Assembly (NCBI GenBank): GCA_020086605.1
Contig: JACBWW010000004.1
Span: 42,424,535-42,488,534, forward strand
DNA: 64,000 nucleotides
Source: Lanius collurio
Taxonomy: Eukaryota > Chordata > Aves > Passeriformes > Laniidae
Direction: 5' to 3'
The position numbers were made by a program, and so were the translations under genes. Of this stretch, positions 54,465 through 64,000 are shown piece by piece; within the stretch, counting starts at the first letter, position 1; each line of letters begins with the position of its first letter. The notes under the pieces were generated by a model. The model had not been told where the DNA came from and searched no databases. It saw only the letters and a program-made list of their open reading frames with translations.

Positions 54465-54700
54465 TCCAGCAAGTGACAGTGCTAAGTCCTGCCCCTGCAG
54501 GGAATAATCTCACGCACCAGCACACACTGGGAGCCAACTGGCTGGAAAGCAGCTCTGCACAAAAGGCCCTAGGGGTACTGGTGGGCCCAGCTGAACCCAG
54601 TCCCACAGAGCTGCTCTGCCTAAGCAGAGAAGTGGACCAGTTCATCTTGAGATCCCTTCCAACTTCAACAACAATGCCATTCTGGGATCCTCAGTGGACG
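54465..54700 (+). mobile_element. CR1 LINE fragment, internally deleted
   Basis: It contains 'aagtcctgcccctg', 'ctggaaagcagctctgcaca' and 'ggggtactggtgg' from the CR1 coding/3' body, followed after a deletion by the 3' tail 'catcttgagatcccttccaa' and a degraded ATTCT repeat. Plus orientation and diverged. The boundaries are approximate. Confidence 0.75.
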
Positions 54701-57700
54701 GAATACAAAAGATAAAAAACACAGCAGCACTTGAAAACAGTGCTCTTCAAAAGCCCGCCTGAAACAATCCCTCCCTCAAAAAATGTTTAAAAACCCAACA
54801 GCAAACAAAATAAAAGAATGAAAAAAGAGTCTCCTTCCCTCCAGCTGGTCAATGCACTTTTCAGTTTGCTGGAAAAAATTTTACATAAGGACCACTTAGT
54901 GCCTTTGTTAATAATATGACACCTCACCACCTTCTTCTGCTAGCCATGACACGTTGCAGTTACTGCCAGATCAACCACAGGGCTCTGTACTCAGTCCCAT
55001 TGGGTCCCTGATGCCTGTGGGGCAGTCGTGAGCTCTGGAGATGGACACTTGGCAGGGCCAAGCAAGCACAGGAGCAGGTGACTGGCTGCTGCCTGTGACG
55101 TCCCTGCTAGCCCATCATCTCCACTGGCACAGAGTGACTCAGTGCCCCAGGCTGGCCCCACGCTGAGTCACAGCCAGGGAGCCTTCCCTCACATCCTCCA
55201 GATGTTTTTAGCACAGCAGGACCGGGACAAATGGTGGCTCACTAGATTCTTCAGAAGGCGGCTGCTGTTTGTCCATCACTGTAAGGGCTTTGGAGCTCCT
55301 AGAACAGGAAGGTGCTGCATTTCTGTTCAATTGTAGCATGAAAAGTCATAGTCACCTCCTTTCTAAGGCTGTTCTGTAATCATGACACCATGCACTGTTC
55401 CCCTTCCTGTCTCCCATTACAGCTGTTCCATCAGGGCTCCAACACAGAGTAAGTAAAACAGGCTGAGTTTCCCAGCAGTGCCTCACCAGCTCTCATGATC
55501 TCTGTTATTCTCGTGTCTCACTGTAGGTGGTAGGATTGACCATGGGTAGGTCAGTTCCCGGGCTTCGACTCTTGCTAGCAGGGCCTGAAAAGCAGACCTG
55601 CTTCTCCCAGAGTCCACAGCTGTTCAGGACATCCATTTCTGCTCACAACCCCTTGTGCATGGCTGAAAGAAATGCCATTCCTGTGTTTCTTGAGAATTGG
55701 TGGCCTGGAAAAGTCTGCAAGATGGTCCTGAACCTGAAATCTCCTTCTGAGGGCCAGCTTGCCTTAAAACAGGAGGGAAAGCTGGTGTAGAAACCAACTC
55801 TGGTTATTTTGTATGCAAATCAGATATAAAGTCCCATAGCCATCTCCACCCTGCCTTTTGGTCAGTGCTATCAAAACTCTGTTAGGTCTCAAAAAGCTGT
55901 AATCAGAGATGCATCCAGGGGCAAGTGAAATCCAAACCATCCTCTCAGCTCCCCTGACTCACCATCCACAACAGGAATTGTCAGAAACTTTCCTGATGCT
56001 GCAAGCTTCTCCTTACCCTTTCTCTGAAGCCTTCCCTCTGCCCCAGGTTGCTGGTTGTCAGCCAGGGGCTGCACTGGGAGGCAGAAGGCCGGAGCTGCTC
56101 CCAGGGACCCTCCTGCCAGACAAGCTGTGCCTTGATGGGGGGACACATCAAAGGAAGACTGCAAAATTTTGGCAGCACTCAGGCCTGCTCCTCTCCTTTC
56201 CACTGACAGATACTTCTTACAAACCAGGAGATGTCCCTAAAGAAGTGGTTTCCTGAAACAAGAGGGACTTGGAACAGCTTTCTGCCTTTCAGTAAATATA
56301 CATTTGTTTAATGGGTGGAGATGGGCATGAGGGAGCCTGAAATCTCATTTCCCCTGTTGAATTTCCAGGAAGACAAGCATGCTAAGTCCAGCTGGATGCA
56401 CAGCCTCAACCCACAGAAACCTCCTTGTCCCTCATCTGCTCATGACAGCGTGCTTGCTTGCCCTCTTTCAGCCTCGTTTTCACCCTTTCGATGGGATCCT
56501 GCTTCACTTCAGGGTGACTGTCAATAATCTCTGGGAATGGGCATCTCCCTCTCCCTCCCCATCAGCCCCACCTGCAGCCCAGGGATATATCCTGACAGCA
56601 GACAGAGAACAGCTCCAAAGATGAGCATGTCCCATGGTAGGGCAGGGCTTGCCACTGCCCCTCTCTCTTTCTTCACACTCAAAACCCAGGCCACCCAAAC
56701 GGGTTTCAGTTCAGACACCTGTGTTGTAGTGACTACTCTGGGCCTGATTTTGGAGAATCTGGACACTTAAGTAACTTTTGAAAAATTATCTGTCCGCTGT
56801 GAAAAATAGAGCTACAGGCTTCATCTGAAACTGTTTCTAAAAGGTCTTGAAGCCTGTGTTCAATGTAATGTATTTTTAAATTCTCCTTTTTCCTTTTTTT
56901 CTCTGTTGTTACCACTTTCCTTATAACCGAAGGCATGGGTCAGTTTTGCTTCACTGCATTTCTTTCCAGCATTAAATAGTGACCTGCTGAAGAGGCTCAG
57001 GGATGTGCTGGCATTTTGCAGCCTTTTATTAGGCAGCAGTCCACTTGTGGATGTTGAAGAGGGCTTAACCACTGCAGTTATCAGGAGGCAGGGAGAGGCG
57101 AGGGAAGGGTAATTGAGGGTTTAGACAGCGCTTGGCTCTGTGAGACACCTACCATCAAACCCAGGCAGGGTTATTGATCGGCCTCTCAAGTGGTCTGCCT
57201 CTCCTATTAGCACTGTCCTCGGCAAGGCACGGGGTATTGAAGAAGTATCGATTTTTGGTTGTGCTTTGTAGTGATGCCGGAGGCAGGTGGAATTGGGAGG
57301 CACAAGAAAATAGCAGGACATGATCTCTTTATGGGGAGAAAGACAGGGTTGTTGCACCAGTGCAAAGGCAGGTCTTGGTGGTACCATCACCTTGGGGGTA
57401 GCAGAGCATCCAGGCTGGTCTGGGACAGTTCCATGGTAAATCCCTCTCAAATAATGTAGTCTTAATTGAAAGCACCCCAAATTCCAGACTGAAAGCTTTT
57501 CTGTTTAGGGAGATGAGCAGTTAAAATGCAAAGAGGAGTTAGTTGTGCAGTTTAAAACCATGGAAGACTAGCCCTAAAGAAAGTACACTCAGTAAAAGAA
57601 AGACAGCATCCTCTCTGGCCAAGGCTGTTTTATACCTTAACCACGGGTCTGAAAGAAAATGGTGGTGGCTGATAAACTTCATAGATAGGAATGACCTCGT

Positions 57701-57785
57701 GGTGCAGCGATGCTGAGAAATCTGTAGTTTTCTGTGTAGTGTTTTAAGGTGGAAAACAGATGGAATAGATGACCTATGACAGGGA
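54701..57785. other. Non-genic DNA upstream of TH, middle part
   Basis: No gene or repeat is recognised. About 56780-57260 is a unique, AT-rich to mixed stretch without transposon features that could be regulatory. This is weak evidence. Confidence 0.5.
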
Positions 57786-58252
57786 CTATCTGTGCACGTC
57801 TGAGGCTGCCAGGATGGCGTGGGCTGTGGGCTGTGATAAGCAAGTGACTTCCTCGCAGGGTGCACCGTGAGGGCTGCAAGGTGCCGGAGGAGGAGCCGGG
57901 GTTGGAAGGTGCCACTCCAGCAGTGAGGAGACCCTCATTGAAATAGTCTTGCTCCTGTGAGCTGCTTCCCTGGGCGGGTATGCCCAGTGCTGTGAGCAAG
58001 GAGGCCGGGCGAGTAGTCCGTGATCTGCTTCGGGGCTCCACCTGCGCTTCCCACGCTCTGCCCAGGTAATGCGGGGCACGTTAGTGACAGACGGGGCCCG
58101 GCGGGAGCTGTGCCTCCATGTCCCCACGGCAAGGAGGGCCCGGCTGCTCTGCTGCTGTTTCACCGTGGGCAAGGCGAAGGAGGGCACGGAGTTTCGGGAG
58201 GTGCGATCCCGGGAGGTGTCGGTGCTCGGCGGTGCCGTGCCGTGCCGTGCCG
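57786..58252. other. GC-rich stretch leading into assembly gap
   Basis: GC and CpG content rise from about 57830 and end in a pentamer repeat, gtgcc, just before the gap. It may be an undetected CpG island, but no promoter or exon is recognised. Confidence 0.45.
58230..58252 (+). repeat. (GTGCC)n pentamer repeat cut by a gap
   Basis: About four tandem gtgcc units run into the N run. The array probably continues inside the gap. Confidence 0.85.
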
Positions 58253-58649
58253 NNNNNNNNNNNNNNNNNNNNNNNNNNNNNNNNNNNNNNNNNNNNNNNN
58301 NNNNNNNNNNNNNNNNNNNNNNNNNNNNNNNNNNNNNNNNNNNNNNNNNNNNNNNNNNNNNNNNNNNNNNNNNNNNNNNNNNNNNNNNNNNNNNNNNNNN
58401 NNNNNNNNNNNNNNNNNNNNNNNNNNNNNNNNNNNNNNNNNNNNNNNNNNNNNNNNNNNNNNNNNNNNNNNNNNNNNNNNNNNNNNNNNNNNNNNNNNNN
58501 NNNNNNNNNNNNNNNNNNNNNNNNNNNNNNNNNNNNNNNNNNNNNNNNNNNNNNNNNNNNNNNNNNNNNNNNNNNNNNNNNNNNNNNNNNNNNNNNNNNN
58601 NNNNNNNNNNNNNNNNNNNNNNNNNNNNNNNNNNNNNNNNNNNNNNNNN
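58253..58649. other. Assembly gap (397 N)
   Basis: A run of 397 N between a GTGCC repeat and a CR1 3' end. The true length is unknown. Confidence 1.
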
Positions 58650-58654
58650 GACGG

Positions 58655-58767
58655 ATGGGGCTTTAAGCAACCTGATCTAGTGGGAGGTGTCCCTGGCCAT
58701 GGCAGGGGGATCAGAACTAATTTTCTTGAAGACCCCTTCCAACCCAAACTACTATATGATTCTATGA
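58655..58767 (+). mobile_element. CR1 LINE 3' end
   Basis: It contains 'ctttaagcaacctgatctag', 'cctggccatggcaggggga', 'ccccttccaacccaaac' and the tail 'atgattctatga'. Plus orientation. The 5' part lies in the gap or is absent. Confidence 0.93.
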
Positions 58768-59348
58768 AATGCCCTAGAGCATGGTTTGCACTTCCCGTAG
58801 TATTTTTGCAGGGGAAATAACCCAAGGAATGAGCTTCTTACTTGAGGCATCACACACTTCTAAAATATAATGCAAAGCTTTAGTCATCCTATGGCAGACT
58901 CCTGAGGTTGAAGTGATCTTAATTTTGTGACATCCTGCCTTAAAATCTCTGAGGAATATTAGTCTGAATTAATTTCAACCAAAATTTCTACAAAATTTAG
59001 TTCTTTTCTTTCTGCTCCTCGTCCAGCCTGCCCAAACACCCCATGCCATTGCTGGGCTCTGGTTGTTTCTGATCAATGGACACCAGCAGAGACCTGGGAG
59101 CACATAGATGACAAGATGTTCAAGAAGACATTTGTGCAATGATTTACAGCAGTCCCTCCCCTCGGTGACCCCTCCATTAGCCTTGAAATGAGAGACAGGA
59201 CTTTTTGCACTGAACAGGTCTCCTTGGCTCTCTCCTCCCTCTTGGGGCAGGTGGCTTTAAGGGATCGAGCCACGACAGTGAGCGCTTCAGGCTGTTAGGA
59301 AGTGGGTGCCCACGGCCACATCTCAGACACCCCTCACCCCTGAGTAAA

Positions 59349-59367
59349 GCTGCTGCTGCTGCTGCTT
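59349..59367 (+). repeat. (GCT)n microsatellite
   Basis: About six perfect trinucleotide units outside any recognised exon. Confidence 0.9.
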
Positions 59368-60358
59368 TGACACTGGTGGAGCACTGCCCCGAGGGGGGAA
59401 CTTATCCTTGACTGACCACAGGAGAGCATTCCTGACCAGGGCACATCCCCAAAGGACTTGTTAATGACAGCCATGAGCCATTCCCATGCTACCTCTCACC
59501 TCTTTTGATGCTTTCAGCCCTTTGCAACCCACCCTTTCACCCTCTGAATCCCAAGAAAAAGAAGTCTTTGCCTGGGACATGGATATTCATGGTTTCTACT
59601 CTCTTTGGGACTTTACGAAGGAAGGAGTTCCCTCTGCCAGCACAGAGGAACTGTATGGTGCTTTCTAAACATGCTGAGCAGATGCACCTGCCCAAGGGGG
59701 CACCTTTACTGCCACGATGCTGGCTTCAAAGATTTTAGGGTTTTAAAAGGTACTTTAAAGTTTTCAAGGCTGTCTTAATGGTTTGCATTTCAACTCCAGC
59801 AGTCAGATTTAGACACATACCCAATCTGTCCCACACCATTGTTACCAGAACATTTCTGACTCACTGATGCATTTCTCAGCCCTTGTTACTGAGCCATGCA
59901 CTCCTGTTCGTTGCTGGTTGCAGTGTTTTCCAGTTTCAGTCGAAGTGCTTGAAGGATTGCAGGAATATCACCAAGCTGTGGCAGGCACAGGCTGCTTCTC
60001 TGTCTCTGCACTTCTGCTGCTGAGCTATGGGAGGAATGCAGCCCCTCTCGTGAGAAGTGACTTGCAGGTAGATGAGGTGGGAGGGAAGGAGGGGCATCAA
60101 GCAAGGATAAACTACATCAAGTTTGCCACAAGTGATAAGGTGTCACAGTCTTCTTTTCTGCCAAGCAGAAAAGCCTGTTAGTGCCTTGTCACACACCCGG
60201 AAGAGGGGACAAATGTTTCCCCCTGGCATCAGCTCCAGCTGATGAATGTGCATCTCCTCAGGGAGGAGTGGCTGAGGGTCTCTGCCACACCATCACCACC
60301 CCCCCTTCCTCCTGCCCCCGCACCCACTCCTTTCTTTTGCCCTTTCTTTGGGGAGAAA

Positions 60359-60407
60359 AGAGAATTCATTCTGGCCAAAATGAATTTTTGGTTAAAATGA
60401 ATTCTCT
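60359..60407. repeat. Imperfect inverted repeat
   Basis: Two 18-base arms (60359-60376 and 60390-60407) pair with a perfect 12-base outer part, agagaattcatt, and a 13-base loop. No known element is recognised. Confidence 0.6.
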
Positions 60408-63400
60408 TTCCAGCACTGTAAAAGAGAAGGCTGAGGTCTAATGACAGTCATTGCCCTTGCTCTGCTCGTGTTGTATGGGTTTGCACATAGAGTATCTCCA
60501 TCCCAGCATTCTTTCCTGGGATGACCAGAAAGAGATCAGAAGAAAGAGGTTTGGAAACTGTCAGGCAAACATGGACAAGGTCATCTTATCTGTGACTTAT
60601 TCAGGGAAGTGGGAATCAGAATCTAAAGGAGGAACATGCTCATTAAGCTGTGCTCAGCAACTGTCTTACCAAACTGGCACCTGTAATCAATCAGAACGGC
60701 ACATTTCCAAGTCAGGGAAGATGCACACTTCTGGTTATCAAGCCTGTCAGGCAGGGCCTGTCCTATCCCACATGTTTAGCTATCATCTCCTTTAATACAT
60801 CCCTCAAAGGCAGATTCTAGGTAGCCCTGAATAATTGGAATAGGATCGATTATGAAAATGAAGAATAAACAGCTCACTTCAGAGTTGGAAGGGCAGGTAA
60901 AACTTTCAGGTTCACAGAGGAGATGTGGGGTATGACTAAGAGAAGTGGGAAGGCAGCAGAGGCTGCAGTGATGCTCCATGGCAGGGGACTGTGTGGCAGT
61001 TAGGGGGTCCAGGCATCTGTCCCAGCCCCGCTCTGACCCAAGCATGGGTAAGATCCAGCTACATTTTACACAGACAGATGCATGTACATCTTGCAGAGCT
61101 GGAGGCTGAGATCTGCCATGGGGCAAATTCCTGTCCCGTGAGGGAAAACATCATTAATCTAACTATCAACCTTACAAACTCATCCTGGATCTCACTGGAG
61201 TTTTTACAGGCAATTGCTGTAGCAGGTCTCCTGCAGAATCCACACACCACCTTCCTTATCACCTCCTGCTGCTGTTTATACCTGAGCAACAGGCTTGTCC
61301 TCACCATCTGTCCCTGCCTATGGTAAGGTAAGCCCACTGCTCGATCCGTGTGGCAGACTGAATCCCAAAGGTGTTGTCTTTGAAAGGCTGAGGAGCATTA
61401 AATGTCACTGCTACCACAGCCAGTGAAGGGGACTTTGACAGCCAGGTGCAGCAAGACCTCTTGTTTCAGAGGTGTCCCTAGGGCAGAGACCACTCTGCAG
61501 AGGGAACCCACAGCTGGATGAAGGGCAGGGTGGGAGCAGGGGGAAGCCGAGGGAGGTACAAATCCCACCAAAACCCTCCCAGGCACTGCAGCAGCTCCCT
61601 TAAAGTCCCTGAGAGCCCTTTTTCTGAAGCATATAAATGGTGATCATGGGCATTGCTGATGTTGGAAGCTCTGCTTTCCACCAGCTCCAGATGTGCTTTT
61701 CCTGCTTCCATTCAGCCACAAGGGTCCCTGTGGATAAACAAAGCAGTGGGTTCAGAGGTCCTCTGATGCCCTGCCAGCCACTTACTTGCACAAATATGAG
61801 GGCAGCAGGGCCACCTCCTTACCTGCTTTCCATCTGTAAAGCAGCAATTCTTCCTCCATTTAAAAATGTCTCTTTGGTGGATTTTCCCTGGCACTTGCAA
61901 AGTTGCCAGGGAAGCTAAGTGCCACTTCTGGAGATTGCTCAAGCAGATGCTGTGTGTAAAAGTGTCTTCTGGGTTAAAAGAGCATCCTGCTTCCTTGCCT
62001 CCAGGCTTGTTGGGAAGGGCTCAGGCTTCCAGATGATCTGGCAGACATTTGGGCTTCAAGAATTTCTTCTGGCAAGCTTGCACCAGAGCAAACCAAGCCA
62101 GAGGAGCACAGGGATACCAAGGGCTGAGTACCTCTTCTCAGGGCTCCTGGTAAGTGCTGCCTGCCAAACAGAAAATTGCATTACCCATATTAGCTTTCTC
62201 TTCCACACCATCTTTTCAGCCCTTTGGCCCCCTTCAGAAAGCTGCTGTGAACAGCAAATAGTTAAGAATATTTCATTTTTACTTCCCTTGGACCTAGATC
62301 CAAGCTGAACCAGGAGTCACAAAGGGGTTTCCTTGAGGACTGCCATGCTTTTCTTCTCCAAATGCTCTCCCTGCTCCTTCGAAGGGATCTTACTGCAAAT
62401 TAACTGCAACAGTAGCATCAGTTCCAGCGGTTGCTGAAAGGAAGACAAAAGAGGGGATGGAGTCATCCTCTAGGAAAGAGAAAAACATCTCTGCTTGTCT
62501 TTCAGGCTGTAAATGGTTAAGTGTTGGGAGAGCTAGGAAGCAGCTCAAAGACTCGCCTAGAGAGCAGCACAGGCACAAAATACGATTAAAAGAGCAAAAT
62601 GACAGCTTGTCACTTGAGGGCTTCACAAGCTAGAAGAAATTATTTTTAAAAAAATTAGTATGTGGATCCATGAGGAAGTTCCTACAATGGCTGGGAGTGA
62701 AACCTTGACCCTCTGGCAGATGGGGGGGTTCCCAACTGTTTTCATCTGCATTCCACTGCCTCTCCCTCTTTTTCTCCCTCCTACGGGATGCAGCGACTGC
62801 AGCGAGTGCCTTCCAAAACACCACGGGGGACAGATAGCTTGGCTGTGCTGAGAAATGGCACTTGGAGACAGAAGGAGAAGGGAAAATGTCTGCATGTCAC
62901 TCTCCCAGGTCTGGGGACCCGTCAGCCATGGGGGAGCACAGGCAGTGGGGGGAGCTCAAGCGACGTGGAGCCTTCCCTCTGTTTGCCTTTCCACTGCAGT
63001 GGTCGAAGAGCAGCTGGGATGCTCAGCCACTGTATCTTTCACACGAGGATGGCTGAGGGACACCCACATACAGCACCTCCCTCTCTGCCACACCATCTCA
63101 TAGTCAGGAAAGAGCATAGAAGGGGACTTCATGGAGTTGTGCTGGAACTGGGAGAGAGCTCAGGTGAATGGTCAACCTCTGGAACTCCTGTTAAGAGTGC
63201 CTGAGGGGTTTCCCAGTGAGCTCCCCATGCCCTGAACACCAAACAGCCCTGGGACCAGGCACACCAGTTACTTTCCTGATGCCATTCACTTTTGCACTGT
63301 AAGTGGATGGACAAATCTTGTTCTCTTGTAAAATTGTATCTTGAGCCCCGTGGGAGGGCTCCTAGAAGTTTTAAGGAAACAAAGGACAGTGTGGATGCTG

Positions 63401-64000
63401 CTGGAGTATAACAAATATTTCTTGTTCATACTTAGTGGTTACTCCTGTCCCAAAAAGCTGCTTTTTCTCCTTCTCCCTCGCAGGCAGCACCGGCAGTTCC
63501 TGAGCCCCAGGACCTGTGCTAACACCAGCTGGCTGCTTGGACACCACTCTTCCTGACGTGACCCTTAGAGGGTGTTTTGGACCCCAAAGAGGTCCTTCCC
63601 ACTACAGCAACTTTAAGGTATGTTGCCCAACCTGCAGTTCAGTTAATAGCTCACAAGCAGCTTTTCCAAGTCCTCCAAGGCTTTTCTCATCTTTTGGCAA
63701 GAATTTGCTTCTTTTGCAGATTGCTCTGGGGCTGCTGGGGTAGACACAGTGATGGACCCTGCACAGAGGTGCTTTGACACCCAACTTCTGCTTGCTGACC
63801 CCACCAGGGCAGCTCTGCACCATGATGGTGCTGCAGCCTAATTTTGGGGCTTCAGCACTCACGGTGAGGAGGCAAGGGTACAACACTGAGGGTCCCCAGG
63901 CCACGGGGCAGCCAAAAATTTGTTTCTTTCTTTTCACCCTCCATAAAATGCTGGTTGTGTAGGGAACTCAGGGCATGGCAGGGAAGAGATTTTACACCCA

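Larger units (their letters stand above)
58768..64000. other. Non-genic DNA, distal end of window
   Basis: No gene is supported. It holds a short CTG microsatellite at 59349-59367 and an imperfect hairpin at 60359-60407. Open frames are short with no recognisable domain. Confidence 0.55.

Noticed and set aside
57786..58825. Several long frames across the second N run
   Set aside because: Length comes from N bases; the sequence on either side shows no domain.
42940..64000. Search for an ASCL2-type bHLH gene upstream of TH
   Set aside because: ASCL2 lies on this side in other amniotes, but no bHLH basic-region coding signature was seen on either strand; it may lie outside the window or in the gap.

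Overview
The window is vertebrate nuclear DNA from a bird. It is a stretch of the conserved TH–INS locus, the amniote TH–INS–IGF2 neighbourhood. The insulin protein is closest to chicken preproinsulin in length and sequence, and several CR1 retrotransposon 3' ends are present, which points to Aves. I cannot fix the order or species from sequence alone. Two real protein-coding genes are visible, both on the minus strand and in the same direction. Neither is intact as one open frame because both are split by introns.

Layout. 1-7672: non-genic DNA downstream of INS; IGF2 is expected beyond the window start and is not seen here. 7673-10973: insulin (INS), with a TATA box, a non-coding exon 1, two coding exons and a poly(A) signal. 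10974-25781: TH–INS intergenic DNA, holding a decayed non-LTR retrotransposon piece, a CR1 tail, a decayed gammaretrovirus-like pol and several motif-rich unique stretches. 25782-42865: all 13 coding exons of tyrosine hydroxylase (TH) with consensus GT–AG junctions, encoding 493 residues. Its 3.5 kb intron 2 holds a CR1 copy and a GC-rich minisatellite broken by an assembly gap. 42915-42939: TH core promoter (TATA box plus a perfect CRE). 42940-64000: about 21 kb upstream of TH with no gene I can support, a few repeats, candidate regulatory stretches and a second assembly gap in GC-rich sequence.

How the genes relate. TH makes L-DOPA, the rate-limiting step in catecholamine synthesis. INS encodes the glucose-lowering hormone. 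They are separate genes, but birds are known to make read-through chimeric TH–INS transcripts. The phases here allow it: TH exon 12 joined to INS exon 2 stays open across the whole of INS exon 2 and stops on its last three bases. No canonical AATAAA or ATTAAA lies within about 1.4 kb downstream of the TH stop. INS also carries two upstream ATGs between its TATA box and the expected cap site; one is in frame with preproinsulin. Its A chain ends in Asp instead of the nearly invariant Asn at A21.

Most of the remaining sequence is non-coding. Limits: no alignment or search was run, repeat boundaries are approximate, and the regulatory candidates rest on motif content only.
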